DNA of 60,838 nucleotides from a virus. The stretch lies in IMG/VR virus record IMGVR_UViG_3300025645_000079, positions 1 to 60,838 of that record. The stretch is one strand, 5' to 3'. Position numbers and translations under genes: made by a program. Every line of letters starts with the position of its first letter. Within the stretch, counting starts at the first letter, position 1. Shown one piece after another: positions 25,913-36,187 of this stretch. A model generated the notes under the pieces. It had not been told where the DNA came from. It saw only the letters and a program-made list of their open reading frames with translations, and did no database searches.

Positions 25913-27921
25913 TGGCTAGCAAAAACAAGGCGATACTCCCACCAGTTCCGAAGACTTCGGACAGGGAAATGGCGAATTTCTTACGAGCAGTTCGTGAGAA
26001 TGCTGAGATTATCGGGGGCAAGGGTAGGTCTGACCCGCTTGACCGGGCTATTACTTTTCGAGATTGGAGGGAGGCCAACGGCAGCCCTGACTTAACCAAT
26101 GGCAAGGGTATAAGTACTGGGGCAACGGGAGTCGTATCGTTTAACGACCCTAAGCCGCAAATGCCTACGGGCGTGGAGATTTTCCCTACGTTTGAACGTG
26201 TGCTGTGTCGATGGGATCGCGTTAGCACTAGCTGGTACTTTGCAACCGAGATTTTTAGGCTAGTAGTCACAGATGAAGTGACCAACCCCCAGTTTGTTAA
26301 CGCCACGCAGGTCGGCACGGTTATGTCGCCTTTCTTCACTGACAGTGTGGGGAGTGGAACAACCGTTCGCTACTGGATACGCCACCTAAATCGTGACGGT
26401 GAAGCGGGTCCTGTACACGATCCCGATGGCACAGAAGTTACCACATACGAAAAACCTATTGATGTCCTGACCGAGTACAGCAAAGACATATACGCGGGTG
26501 CCAACTACGAGTGGCTTCGCAGTGACATGAGTATGATGCACGCGGTAAATAGTGCGTTCCAAGTGGCTGGATTGGCCGAGGGTAGCGGACTGTCTCAGGC
26601 GTTGTCGCGTTCGGGCGACCTGAGTGACTTACTTGCGGAGCTTGCTCTACAAAATTCACTGGATAAACAGCAAAGCAGTTATGAGTTTCAGGCGCAGTTT
26701 GGTAAAAACTACGCAAGACTTTCTGGCGGCGTGCACGCAGCTGTGGGCTCTTTGGAAGCGTACATTGTTCGCATCGAGACAATGGAATCGAGTTGGGAAG
26801 GTATCGACCAAACCATCGGTGCGAAGATTGACACCTTCGAACTCGCTCTAGCTGGCGAAGCTGGCGCTGTAGCTACGTCTATAGTCAACCACACTGTCGA
26901 CTATAATGGCGTTGAGGTCACTTTGCAAGAACTGGCATCGGCATCGGCATCAGAGGCAGAGGGCTATGCGACGCAGTGGGGGGTTAAAAGTTCTATTGGG
27001 GGGTTGCAGGGCGGCGTGGGTTTCTACAATGACGGCGTGTCTACCAGCTTTATAGTAGATGCGCAAACTTTTGCGATCACTAATGGCACCGGGGATGAAA
27101 GCAGCGTTTTGCCTTTTGTTGTGCGTGACGGCATTGTCGTAATGAAAGAAGCCTTCATGGATATCGGGGTCATCACTACCCTAGTGTCGGAGCTTATCGT
27201 GGTGGATAAACTCGTCGCCACCATAGATATTGAATCACCAGTCATCAATGGCGGGTCGATCACTGGTACGACGCTGAATATTAACGACAAAACTACAATA
27301 TCGGCATCCGGATTATTGGTCACTGAAGATGCAGTTGTGCGCGGAGAGATTATTGCGGACTCCGGGACACTCAACAATGTCACTATAGAAGATACGTGCA
27401 CTATCGAGGGGGAGCTTAGTGCCAACAACATAGTGGGCGACGTAATCGATAGAGCGGTTGCGGTAGTTGGGGAAGATTTCGTAGTTGGCCCCTCGGAGAA
27501 AATGGTCCTCATTGAAGGGTATATCGTCCCAGGTGTTATCGGCACGCTGTCAGACCGAGTGCTGGTTGTTTCCGGTGTGGCGATTGACCACGAGAACGGC
27601 GGAGGGAGCCACAGTCATATCGACATTGTGCTCAGGCTTGATGGCGTCGTAGTTCAAACTTTTTATTCAAAAAATGTAGGCGAGGAGGGGTCAGTAACCC
27701 CAACACTAGGCTGCAAATTGCCTAAGGGCGGGTCTACGTACCATTTCGCTGTCACCGTGGAGCCCTACTCAAATGATAACGCTCTTGTCCAGCAGTCCGC
27801 GATAGTAGCTGATGTATTTAAAATAGGCTCGACCATACAGAACGTATCGGGAATGTACCCTCTAGGGTCTCCGAATACACCCCCAGTGGGCAACCCAGTA
27901 TTTATTTTTAACGAGGATTAA
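25912..27921 (+). CDS. J-like central tail/fibre protein with DUF1983 region (669 aa)
   Basis: This protein resembles the C-terminal part of lambda gpJ-type host-specificity proteins. Residues about 75-190 form a fibronectin-III-like region (VEIFPTFERVLCRWDRVSTS then RYWIRHLNRDGEAGP). Residues about 190-340 are helical, followed by the DUF1983 pattern (ATQWGVKSSIGGLQGGVGFY, then STSFIVDAQTFAI). The C-terminal part is a beta-rich tip. It likely binds the nozzle and anchors or forms the central tail spike. Its start overlaps the previous stop. Confidence 0.75.
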   Translation: MASKNKAILPPVPKTSDREMANFLRAVRENAEIIGGKGRSDPLDRAITFRDWREANGSPDLTNGKGISTGATGVVSFNDPKPQMPTGVEIFPTFERVLCRWDRVSTSWYFATEIFRLVVTDEVTNPQFVNATQVGTVMSPFFTDSVGSGTTVRYWIRHLNRDGEAGPVHDPDGTEVTTYEKPIDVLTEYSKDIYAGANYEWLRSDMSMMHAVNSAFQVAGLAEGSGLSQALSRSGDLSDLLAELALQNSLDKQQSSYEFQAQFGKNYARLSGGVHAAVGSLEAYIVRIETMESSWEGIDQTIGAKIDTFELALAGEAGAVATSIVNHTVDYNGVEVTLQELASASASEAEGYATQWGVKSSIGGLQGGVGFYNDGVSTSFIVDAQTFAITNGTGDESSVLPFVVRDGIVVMKEAFMDIGVITTLVSELIVVDKLVATIDIESPVINGGSITGTTLNINDKTTISASGLLVTEDAVVRGEIIADSGTLNNVTIEDTCTIEGELSANNIVGDVIDRAVAVVGEDFVVGPSEKMVLIEGYIVPGVIGTLSDRVLVVSGVAIDHENGGGSHSHIDIVLRLDGVVVQTFYSKNVGEEGSVTPTLGCKLPKGGSTYHFAVTVEPYSNDNALVQQSAIVADVFKIGSTIQNVSGMYPLGSPNTPPVGNPVFIFNED

Positions 27922-27922
27922 C

Positions 27923-28300
27923 ATGTCACAGTGGTACAGATATGGCACGGTAAGTGTCCCGCAAGGAACCAATGTTGTAACGGGCGTTGCGACGCAATGG
28001 ACTAGTGCGGTTAACCCTCCTATGGCGGGGGACATATTTACCCAAGATAACCAGACTTTGTACGAGATAATGTCTATCACGGGCGACAACGCTCTTACGC
28101 TTGATAGGAACTTTACTGCAACAACTGTAGCAGGGGGTTCATATTCTATTATCCGAAACACATCTGCTACCGTAAACACCCGCATAGCAGCGCAAGTATC
28201 TGATACGTTGGACTTGCTAGGTTCGCGCGTCACTGTCAGCACTACTGCACCGAGCGCGGGGCAGGGTAAAAACGGCGACATCTGGATAGTGGTGGCCTAA
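27923..28300 (+). CDS. Small tail fibre domain protein (125 aa)
   Basis: It begins MSQWYRYGTVSVPQGTNVVT and continues with 'PMAGDIFTQDNQTLYEIMSI' and 'LTLDRNFTATTVAGGSYSII'. This is a very common fibre-attachment domain found at the start of many phage tail fibres. Here it is a separate protein rather than the N-terminus of a long fibre. It starts two bases after the J-like gene and its stop overlaps the next ATG, so the fibre genes are co-translated. Confidence 0.7.
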   Translation: MSQWYRYGTVSVPQGTNVVTGVATQWTSAVNPPMAGDIFTQDNQTLYEIMSITGDNALTLDRNFTATTVAGGSYSIIRNTSATVNTRIAAQVSDTLDLLGSRVTVSTTAPSAGQGKNGDIWIVVA

Positions 28301-29601
28301 TGTCAGGCGCTAAGTACGCGGGTTCTTGGAGAGCTATCAGCTCTATCCAGCACAAAACGGACGGTTCATGGGTCGAGCATTCTCATATTTACGCTCGGAC
28401 TGAAAACGCATGGCATGAGGTAGACCTTGATGCTGAACCTTTGGGGCCTGCTTACCATACTTGGGTTATTTACGCTGTTGACCCTTACGCTACTACGTTT
28501 GAAGGCAAGGGCATATCGACAATCACGTTGGGTACGAGCTATGTGGGGATCCGAACGGGCAACCGAACTAACACCCCTGTCATAGGGGTCGATATTGTTG
28601 ACAACGACGACCTTGTAGGTTTTGAGTGGTCAACATTAGGCGGCCAAGACTCCACGCTGATTTACATTTCTCCACTGGACGGCACGGCGATAAAAAACGG
28701 CGTCGGCCAACTTCGTCTCCGCGTGCGTCAGGTTTCTGGTACGCAAGATTTGGTTATAACTGAAGACCCGTCGGCACCCTTAGCAGACCCGCAGTTATAT
28801 GTGGGCGGCGTAGCTAAAGGCCGCGAGCCTACGTTTAGTGCGGCTGACATAGATGAATCTCTTGTTGTCGAGCTTCGTAATGCTGGGGACATACTGGATA
28901 CTATTTCACTTATAGATGTTACAGACGGCGGTGAAGTAGTTCAGGTAGGTTTTGATGTAGACAACGGACTAAGTTGGGTAAAGGCAGCGAATGATGGCGC
29001 GTGGGTGCCGTCTACTACAAACACAACTATGACGTTTACGTGGTATCAGTCAGGGGCAGCCATAGCGCAGCGTACAGCAACGTTGACGCTTGAACCAGCC
29101 ACAGGGCACATACTGTGCACTAGTGATTATGTCAGCGGAGATGATTCCACCGTATCGTTTTACGGGGCGGGTACTTCGCGCGCTACTGTTTTGGCCACGC
29201 ACACGCTTAGTAACGTTTCCATGGCCGAAAATGTTGTATCGGTCCGAGGCGGTGATGAGGGTGCTCAGGGTGACGACGCGATACTTGTCACGGTAACAAG
29301 CAACAATGGGCACGCATTTAAAAATAACCTCGGTGCTGCTAAAACAATCACCGCTAATGTATTTATTGGCGGGGCTGAGTCAGCGGATTACTCGGAGTAT
29401 TTGTACACTTGGACAGTAAACAACTCCCCCGTGTACGCAACAACCTCTGGAACGTACGCTGGCACAGAGCAGACTTTCCAAACATACCTTGCGGACGGCG
29501 ACGATGTTTCCGGCGTAAACCTTCGATCAATTGAAATCACAGCAACCGACGTAGCATCAGGGTTAAATTTTAACCTTAGCTGCGTCGTGTCTAACATTTA
29601 G
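28300..29601 (+). CDS. Tail fibre protein, first of split series (433 aa)
   Basis: Beta-sandwich-rich protein with at least two repeated Ig-like segments. Its C-terminal domain (ILVTVTSNNGHAFKNN then AAKTITANVF, ending LNFNLSCVVSNI) is paralogous to the end of the next fibre protein. No enzyme motif is seen. It probably builds a shaft between the tail and the receptor-binding tip. The next gene begins 11 bases downstream in another frame, with its own AGGGA binding site. Confidence 0.65.
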   Translation: MSGAKYAGSWRAISSIQHKTDGSWVEHSHIYARTENAWHEVDLDAEPLGPAYHTWVIYAVDPYATTFEGKGISTITLGTSYVGIRTGNRTNTPVIGVDIVDNDDLVGFEWSTLGGQDSTLIYISPLDGTAIKNGVGQLRLRVRQVSGTQDLVITEDPSAPLADPQLYVGGVAKGREPTFSAADIDESLVVELRNAGDILDTISLIDVTDGGEVVQVGFDVDNGLSWVKAANDGAWVPSTTNTTMTFTWYQSGAAIAQRTATLTLEPATGHILCTSDYVSGDDSTVSFYGAGTSRATVLATHTLSNVSMAENVVSVRGGDEGAQGDDAILVTVTSNNGHAFKNNLGAAKTITANVFIGGAESADYSEYLYTWTVNNSPVYATTSGTYAGTEQTFQTYLADGDDVSGVNLRSIEITATDVASGLNFNLSCVVSNI

Positions 29602-29612
29602 GGAATACTGAG

Positions 29613-30671
29613 ATGAGCAGAGTAGCAACTGGGGCAATTACCATATTAGATGTGTCGGACGGTATTAACCCGTTAGCGGTCACACTAGGAAACCAATCAC
29701 ATACATTTTCGGCTAACACGTTTGGTGAGGTGAGCACCGCCGAAAGAGAAACGTTCTCAAGTTCTGTTTTTGCATATGTAGGGGCAACTCGCGCAACATA
29801 CGATAATTCAGTAACGCCAGCGGTCAACACATACAAAATAACGGGCATGGTCGTAACAGAAGGGTGGGGCGCGGTAAACGCCCCCGACGGAGGGCAGGCG
29901 GTTATTACTTGTAGCTCTACCCCGGAGAACACTACAAATAAAACGGGTACAGTCGTACTCAGTATGGATATCACTAACAGCGTCGGAAACGCCACCTCGG
30001 TAGAGGTGACTATCACATGGTCTGTGATGGTTGAGGGTGCTGGAGGCTCCGCGATTTGGATTACTCCGTCAAGACTAACTTTCCAGTTCGAGGAAACTGG
30101 CACTACGGCTCTCGATGGTGACATTATCCTAGGTCTAACTTACGCGGGGAACGTAGGTGCTCTGACTGTTGAGTACGCTCTGAACGGTTCTAATACATGG
30201 GATGATCTATTTCAGGGGACGGCAGCGAACAAAGCCAAAACAATGGATGTGACTGCCCCGCACGCGGGCGATCAGATTGTTATTTCGCCTGCTAACTTCG
30301 GTGTATCAGACATCTTTTCCGTTCGAGTTACGGGACTTAATGGGGCTAGAGATGTCGTTAGTATCATCAAAATTAAAGATGGGGTAAGTGGGAAAGCCTC
30401 TCTGTACGTCAGCATTACTTCTAACAAAAACGGTTTTAGTTTTAAAAATAACTTTTCTGGCAACGGAGCTACAAGTACTGCAAAAACACTTACCGCTCGC
30501 GTGTTTGATATGGCGGATGGAACTGCGGTGGAAGAGTCTAAGATTGCATATGCTTGGCAAAAGAACGGGGTGAATTTTGGCGGTACTGCCAAAAGGCAAA
30601 TTGTTACGGCTAGCGATGTAGAAAATAATGGGTCTGATCAGTTCCAGTGTAACGTCACAGTTAGCGACTAA
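29613..30671 (+). CDS. Tail fibre protein, second of split series (352 aa)
   Basis: The N-terminus SRVATGAITILDVSDG is nearly the same as the start of the following 1441-residue fibre (TRVATGIVTLYDVADG). Its C-terminal domain (YVSITSNKNGFSFKNN, ending QFQCNVTVSD) matches the end of the upstream fibre. The 'NVTVSD' end and 'RVATG..T..DV.DG' start read like one continuous beta-repeat cut at the domain joint. The TAA stop and the next ATG are in the same frame, 12 bases apart, with an AGGGG binding site between. Confidence 0.65.
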   Translation: MSRVATGAITILDVSDGINPLAVTLGNQSHTFSANTFGEVSTAERETFSSSVFAYVGATRATYDNSVTPAVNTYKITGMVVTEGWGAVNAPDGGQAVITCSSTPENTTNKTGTVVLSMDITNSVGNATSVEVTITWSVMVEGAGGSAIWITPSRLTFQFEETGTTALDGDIILGLTYAGNVGALTVEYALNGSNTWDDLFQGTAANKAKTMDVTAPHAGDQIVISPANFGVSDIFSVRVTGLNGARDVVSIIKIKDGVSGKASLYVSITSNKNGFSFKNNFSGNGATSTAKTLTARVFDMADGTAVEESKIAYAWQKNGVNFGGTAKRQIVTASDVENNGSDQFQCNVTVSD

Positions 30672-30683
30672 GGGGCGATCATA

Positions 30684-33600
30684 ATGGGTACTAGAGTAGC
30701 AACGGGGATAGTAACACTTTATGACGTGGCTGACGGCGAACACGCGTACCAATCATACCTAGAGTGGACGGGTACTACAGTACTAAGTGCGGGAGCAAGT
30801 TGGCAAGGACAAACCAATACACAGAGTTTGACATGGGCTAAAGCCGCAAACGCGGGAGCATGGTCGCCTACAGGCATATATGCAGAGTACGATACGGTAT
30901 TCGTTAGAGGCGGCGTTGAAGTTGGCCGCAGACGTTCAGTCATAAAGCGTTTAAGTGGTACTGTAGATATCGTAAAGGAAACAGCCGTTAGTTCTGCTAC
31001 AGACTACGCTACGCATCGTGTTTGGAGCGGTAGGGCTACTCCGAGTTTTACGGCGTTTGAAACACTGTCTTTATCAGGAACTCTAGTACATTCCTCGCAA
31101 CCAATAAACTTTACTGCTGTATCTGGGGGCGATAAGGGTAATCGAGGCGCTGGCTGGTACACAAAAGTTAGCACCGCTACTGGCTGGGGCGATGCTTTAG
31201 CTAACACTGCTTGCCCGTTAGACACTCCGCAAATTAATGATCGCGTTACTCTATATAACGAAACTGAGTCAGAAACTGAAATACCTTGGTCTACAACTAA
31301 GTTTTATAACGCAAGCAATAGTTGGGAAGGTGCAGCACTTGTAATTGATGGTAGTTTGATTGTAAAAGATACTGTTAGTGCTGATAAGTTATTAGTAAAC
31401 GAAGCTATGGTTACTGAGTTGTTTGCTGAAGATGTTACGGCAACTGGGACTATAACAGGAGCCACGTTAGTAGGCGGCAAATTAACTATCGGCACCGTTG
31501 GAACAGGCAAAAGTGTCGTTCTTGATTCAAGCGTAGTGGATTCATCACCAATACATATTCGTGATGGTGATAACGACATGCTGCATTTCGTTACTATCAA
31601 CGAAAACACGGCTAATGAAAGAGTAGTACTTAAATTAAGTGGTGGTTTGGGGCCACAAACTATTGATAGCACCAGTGTATTTACTCAGGATGTGCTAGAT
31701 GTTTTAGTACCTCAAGTTGGTGGAGGAACAGGTGGTGTGTATAACGCTCCTCCTGATACGTTTGTAACAAACCCAACTACAGTAGATTTAACAATTGAAT
31801 CTGCTAACTTAACACAACCCACTATTTCTGTGACTGTAACGGGTAGTTACACTGCACAAGTTGAAAATTATGCTGTTCCAACATGGACAGTACAGATACA
31901 AAGAAAAGTCGGAACTGCAGCCTTTTCAAGCCCTATATACAGCCAAAACGTTACAGGCACTTACAACTTTTTTTCAGAAACGGAACAAGGCACAACAGTA
32001 ACTTTTGGTTCTGGCAGACTTAACATTAATGTTGAACACGTAGACAACACTAGTGATGCTGTGCTTAGTGACAGTGTTACATATCGACTAACGTTGACTA
32101 AGGTTAGTGGGCTTGGTGATGTACCTAAATTAAAAGCATTTACTGTAGCACAGTCAGTTCAAGGCGGTGGGGTTGGTGGAGCAGCGACTTCGTTAAACGG
32201 AGAAACGGGAACGTATTACCTTGATTACGATAATTTTACAAATACGCCCGTTATTAGTGGATATTACGATTCCAGTAATTTTGGTCAGACAGAGATAAAT
32301 GCTTTAAACATTACTGCATATAATTCTGGTTTGTTGAACGGTGTAGCAAGTGGCACTGCGAGTGAACTAAATACTATAGTTAAACGTGATGCTTCTGCGA
32401 ATATTAGAGGTAACACATTTAAAGCAAGTGTTGCTGATCAAGACACTATAGATGGTGCAATGGCGTTTAGATCTAATAACAGCACTCTTGACCATGTTAG
32501 ATTTTGTGATGATGTTGGTGCTATACGCACATACTTGTCTACATATAGCAAAGCAGAAGCTGATTTAAGATATGCAGTTATTGGTACCGATACTGGTTCT
32601 GGCGTGTATTTACCTCTATCAGGTGGTACTTTAACTGGTGATTTGACTGTAGACACTAAGGTAGTGGCTAACGAGATTAGGTGTCGCACAGGCTCTCAAC
32701 TTGTTATTAGTGCAGGTGAGGCTCATTCAGCAGCAGAAAATGCAAATCAAATTGGAGAGATTTTATATGTTAATGCTGAAGGTGGTTTACAAGTAAACTC
32801 TAGTGCTACTAACTGGGCTGATACAGATGGAGCCTATTATACTCCTGCTGCTTGGGCAGCTAGAGGTATCTTTTCAGTTAATGCCACAGCTATCACGTAC
32901 AATGGAAATACTGTATATCACGCTGGTAACATACCTAGTTATATGCTCGCTTCTGAGGGTGCTAACTTTGTGCCTGCAACGCGAGACATGGTTTTAACTC
33001 TATCAGGTGATGCGTCTGGTACTGCTACGTTTACTAACATGGGTGATGCCACACTAAATTTAACAGTTGCTGACGATAGCCATTCTCATTCACAACTGTT
33101 TATTCCTGACACTCGCGGAGCCGTTAGACCCCCTTGGTACTACCCAGATAAACATGTATCGTATGATTTTCAGCAAAATACGGACACTTTAGCAGGAGAT
33201 GATGACTGGCATGTATTACAAACTGTTGCTAAATGGAGCGGGTATTTCGACACAATCCCGCAACAACAAATAGCGTATACAGGACCACAACTAAAACACC
33301 GTACAGCAACAAGTGACACTACATGGGGTGCTTGGAAAACTATCTGGGATAGCAGTAACTTTGGTAAGACTCAGATTGATGGACTACAAGTTAATGCTTA
33401 TCAATTAGGGGGCAAAACTGAGGCTCAATTTGTTCGTAGTGATGTAGATGATACGAAAAATGGCAAGCTCTGGCTTGGTGGTCAGATAACAGGCTCAAGT
33501 GCTGCCCTTCAAGTGAACGGGTTTACTCGAATGGGTTCTATTTACTTACACGAAGGCTCATCCCCATCAGACTTGGAATCAGGCTTGAATAAGTTGTTAG

Positions 33601-35009
33601 ATAATAGTGGGGGGAATCTAAGATGGGACACTAACACTGTATATCACTCAGGTAACCTACCTGCTGCGTTATCTCCAACTGGGGATTCTACTATAACAGG
33701 TTCATTTTTAGCTGATGATCCTTTTACTACTACGGATTGGAATACTAACTGGCGAAGCGGTTTCTACGAAACAAATGGAGGGGCTAATTCCCCTACAACA
33801 ACAGGCTGGTACTGGGGCTTGAAAGCTGGGCATAGTAACAACAACGCTAGCAATCGTTATGGTATGGATATCGTCATACAGAACGGAGGTTCTTCTACAC
33901 CGTTTATTAGAAGCACACCTAGTAATGGTGCTGGTACTTGGCAGCAGATATACACATCAACTAACTTTGGTAAAACTCAGATTGATGCTCTAGGCATTAA
34001 TGCAAGTACAGTCACTAACGGTGTTTATACTAATACTACTCAATCTATATCAGGTGCTAAAACGTTTAGCAATAGCAATAACCATTACCGTGGTCACTTG
34101 CATTTTGATGAGTACACAACGGGAAGACACTACCTACACTTCAACTCTACTGCCGCGACTAATCAGATTGACTGGCGTATAGGTGTATTAGGTAACAGTA
34201 CTTATGCAGTTCACGCTTGGAGACATGATAAAACTATATTTGGTAATAGTTTAGAAGTCACAGGAACAGTTACTCCTAGTGTTGGATTAGCAAGATCTGC
34301 ACATAATACAGGACACATGATAGGCGGCTATAACAATATAGGAAGTAACGGTGCTAATACTAACCCTATATACACTATAGGTAGTAGTTACAACCCGACT
34401 AGCACGGCTCTTACTAATATGTATGGAATTGGCTACACTAAGGCTGTTGATGCTACTTTTATTAATGCTACTGATTTAGGTGATGCTACTGCAGCAGGAT
34501 GGGGCATGTATGTCGCAGCAGATGGAAATGCAAGAATATTTTTAGACGCTACTTCAGGTAAAGGGTTCTTTAAAGGGGCTGTAGTTGCACAACAAATTCA
34601 GACAAGAGGAGTTATTGTAGCAGCAAGCACAATCACTGGTTCAGATGCAATAGCAACGTCTGATATTCGAGTGAAGCAAGACCTTCAGCCAATAACCAAT
34701 GCTGCTGAAAAACTCAGAACTCTTAGAACAACAACGCACGAACGTACTGATTATGAGAAGGTTGATGGTAAGTATCCTCGTAAAGCGTCTGTTATTGCAC
34801 AAGATGTTGAAGCGGTGCTTCCTGAAGCTATAAGCTATACGGACGACGAAAAGCTAGGGCAGAAACTCAATGTTTCAGTACCAGCAACAGTTGTTATGAC
34901 TATAGCTGCTGTAAATGAGCATACAGATACCATAGCTGCACAAGCTAAAAAGATTGTTAGTCTTGAAGATCGCCTAGCTAAACTTGAGGCGTTACTAATC
35001 AATGGCTAA
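30684..35009 (+). CDS. Long tail fibre with C-terminal S74 chaperone (1441 aa)
   Basis: A receptor-binding fibre or spike. The N-terminal part shares the RVATG..T..DV.DG domain with the upstream fibre. The middle has repeats such as 'SSNFGKTQIDGL/ALxIN' and 'NTVYHSGNLPA' typical of trimeric fibres. The last 116 residues are a peptidase S74 intramolecular chaperone: the Ser-Lys pair is S1326 and K1331 in SDIRVKQDL, followed by VIAQDVEAVLPEAI and a coiled coil. S74 domains trimerise the fibre and then cut themselves off. From about 31250 the gene becomes visibly more AT-rich than the head genes, suggesting a transferred module. Confidence 0.85.
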   Translation: MGTRVATGIVTLYDVADGEHAYQSYLEWTGTTVLSAGASWQGQTNTQSLTWAKAANAGAWSPTGIYAEYDTVFVRGGVEVGRRRSVIKRLSGTVDIVKETAVSSATDYATHRVWSGRATPSFTAFETLSLSGTLVHSSQPINFTAVSGGDKGNRGAGWYTKVSTATGWGDALANTACPLDTPQINDRVTLYNETESETEIPWSTTKFYNASNSWEGAALVIDGSLIVKDTVSADKLLVNEAMVTELFAEDVTATGTITGATLVGGKLTIGTVGTGKSVVLDSSVVDSSPIHIRDGDNDMLHFVTINENTANERVVLKLSGGLGPQTIDSTSVFTQDVLDVLVPQVGGGTGGVYNAPPDTFVTNPTTVDLTIESANLTQPTISVTVTGSYTAQVENYAVPTWTVQIQRKVGTAAFSSPIYSQNVTGTYNFFSETEQGTTVTFGSGRLNINVEHVDNTSDAVLSDSVTYRLTLTKVSGLGDVPKLKAFTVAQSVQGGGVGGAATSLNGETGTYYLDYDNFTNTPVISGYYDSSNFGQTEINALNITAYNSGLLNGVASGTASELNTIVKRDASANIRGNTFKASVADQDTIDGAMAFRSNNSTLDHVRFCDDVGAIRTYLSTYSKAEADLRYAVIGTDTGSGVYLPLSGGTLTGDLTVDTKVVANEIRCRTGSQLVISAGEAHSAAENANQIGEILYVNAEGGLQVNSSATNWADTDGAYYTPAAWAARGIFSVNATAITYNGNTVYHAGNIPSYMLASEGANFVPATRDMVLTLSGDASGTATFTNMGDATLNLTVADDSHSHSQLFIPDTRGAVRPPWYYPDKHVSYDFQQNTDTLAGDDDWHVLQTVAKWSGYFDTIPQQQIAYTGPQLKHRTATSDTTWGAWKTIWDSSNFGKTQIDGLQVNAYQLGGKTEAQFVRSDVDDTKNGKLWLGGQITGSSAALQVNGFTRMGSIYLHEGSSPSDLESGLNKLLDNSGGNLRWDTNTVYHSGNLPAALSPTGDSTITGSFLADDPFTTTDWNTNWRSGFYETNGGANSPTTTGWYWGLKAGHSNNNASNRYGMDIVIQNGGSSTPFIRSTPSNGAGTWQQIYTSTNFGKTQIDALGINASTVTNGVYTNTTQSISGAKTFSNSNNHYRGHLHFDEYTTGRHYLHFNSTAATNQIDWRIGVLGNSTYAVHAWRHDKTIFGNSLEVTGTVTPSVGLARSAHNTGHMIGGYNNIGSNGANTNPIYTIGSSYNPTSTALTNMYGIGYTKAVDATFINATDLGDATAAGWGMYVAADGNARIFLDATSGKGFFKGAVVAQQIQTRGVIVAASTITGSDAIATSDIRVKQDLQPITNAAEKLRTLRTTTHERTDYEKVDGKYPRKASVIAQDVEAVLPEAISYTDDEKLGQKLNVSVPATVVMTIAAVNEHTDTIAAQAKKIVSLEDRLAKLEALLING

Positions 35010-35493
35010 TTACAATGTAAAAACTGGCACAGGCGGGACAGTAACAAATAATACAGGTGGTTCTCTTCCTGCATTATCTGTTACTGGAGGCGGTACTTTT
35101 CAGGTCACTAACTCAGATGGTGGAACTCTAACTGTTACGTTTTATGATGGGGTATCAGAAGTAGTAAGAGTAATAGCTGGCGGTGCGTTTACGTATATCG
35201 GATCAACAAATATATATTATAGTGATGAAGCTTGGATACGGTTTGATTACGCAGCAGCCACACTAACAATAAATGGGGTAGTACTGGGGCCTGTTTTAAG
35301 CTTTATACCTACAGGCTACCCAATTGCATTTAGTGACCTGAAAAGCTTCTTTGGTTCGACTGTAACTAATCTACACGCATACTATAGAGGAGGGGGTATC
35401 GTACAAGATATACCTGAGAACAGTAACATAACGAATTCTGCTACAGGAAACATCGAGTTATCGGACTTTATAAACTCTGCAAAAGCTACTTAA
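35002..35493 (+). CDS. Tail fibre accessory protein (163 aa)
   Basis: It overlaps the S74 fibre by eight bases. The first 75 residues are Gly/Thr-rich beta repeats (TGTGGTVTNNTGGSLPALSV). The end has 'YPIAFSDLKSFFGS' and 'LHAYYRGGGIV', a short motif common at the C-termini of phage tail proteins. It may be a second-side fibre component or a cap. No enzyme motif is present. Confidence 0.6.
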   Translation: MANYNVKTGTGGTVTNNTGGSLPALSVTGGGTFQVTNSDGGTLTVTFYDGVSEVVRVIAGGAFTYIGSTNIYYSDEAWIRFDYAAATLTINGVVLGPVLSFIPTGYPIAFSDLKSFFGSTVTNLHAYYRGGGIVQDIPENSNITNSATGNIELSDFINSAKAT

Positions 35494-35537
35494 CACACAT
35501 TAACTTAATTTTTAACAACAACCCAAAAGGCTAAACC

Positions 35538-35894
35538 ATGATAACAGCATCATTTACCAACCCGCAAAACGCATTGCAAACAGACGCAGTAATATTTGTT
35601 CGTAACGCTAATTTTAGTAAACAAATTAGCGAACATCATTCATTAGATTCTAATGATTTTACAACTGTTGTAAATCCTACTGCAACTGAGTCGCAAAACA
35701 TAAGATTCAGTGTTTATTACTGGATGAACGCAGAAGCAAAAGATCTAGGTGCTGCTCCTTACACTCTAGAAAATAATGATAATCAAATGGATACAGATTT
35801 TGCTTTTCAGCCTGGTGTGGATTTTGAAGGTTTAACACTAGAAGAAAAATGTGAAAAGCACCTATTAGACGTCGTGCTGCCGCCAATGCAGTAA
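35538..35894 (+). CDS. Hypothetical protein (118 aa), fibre region
   Basis: Not recognised. A soluble, acidic protein starting MITASFTNPQNALQTDAVIF. The C-terminus LTLEEKCEKHLLDVVLPPMQ resembles a helix that closes a beta domain. AAAAGGCTAAACC precedes the ATG. It lies between fibre and membrane genes and could be a tail component. Confidence 0.6.
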   Translation: MITASFTNPQNALQTDAVIFVRNANFSKQISEHHSLDSNDFTTVVNPTATESQNIRFSVYYWMNAEAKDLGAAPYTLENNDNQMDTDFAFQPGVDFEGLTLEEKCEKHLLDVVLPPMQ

Positions 35895-36022
35895 TAAACT
35901 ACTAAAACGTTTATTATTACCGCGTTTTCATTTAAAATAGTAGTAACTGATAAAGCGCGGTAGTAGTAATGTAGCTAATGGGTACATGAACTAGCAGAGC
36001 AACTTTAAAGCGGAGAAGGGCA
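35895..36022. promoter_or_regulatory. Control gap before the membrane/lysis cluster
   Basis: ATAGTAGTAACTGATA at 35937-35952 is a near-perfect copy of the recurrent motif. It lies in the loop of an inverted repeat ACCGCG (35919-35924) / CGCGGT (35956-35961). A promoter or operator for the small membrane genes is likely. CGGAGAAGGG at the right end is the binding site of the gene at 36023. Confidence 0.5.
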
Positions 36023-36187
36023 ATGGGCATAATAGTAACTGCGATATTAAAAACGCTACTGACTAAATTAGTAACTGAAAAAGTTTTGATTGGCGTTTTC
36101 TTACACGTCGCATCGTTTCTAGTTACAAAAACAAGCAACACATTAGATGACAAGTTGATTGAAGAAATTAAGGCGGCGTTAAAATAA
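36023..36187 (+). CDS. Small membrane-associated protein (54 aa), holin candidate
   Basis: An ATG seven bases or less from CGGAGAAGGG opens 54 codons whose stop is immediately followed by the next ATG. The protein reads MGIIVTAILKTLLTKLVTEK, then a hydrophobic stretch (VLIGVFLHVASFLV, residues about 21-34), and ends in a charged helix. One weak transmembrane or amphipathic segment, size and position next to another membrane protein and a peptidase-like gene suggest a holin or lysis-control protein. Two copies of the core of the recurrent motif (AGTAACTG, near 36034 and 36070) fall inside the coding sequence. Confidence 0.65.
   Translation: MGIIVTAILKTLLTKLVTEKVLIGVFLHVASFLVTKTSNTLDDKLIEEIKAALK

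Noticed and set aside
30672-30683. Programmed read-through of the TAA between two fibre genes as the main route
   Set aside because: An AGGGG binding site is properly placed before the next ATG, so separate initiation is simpler; kept only as a testable idea.
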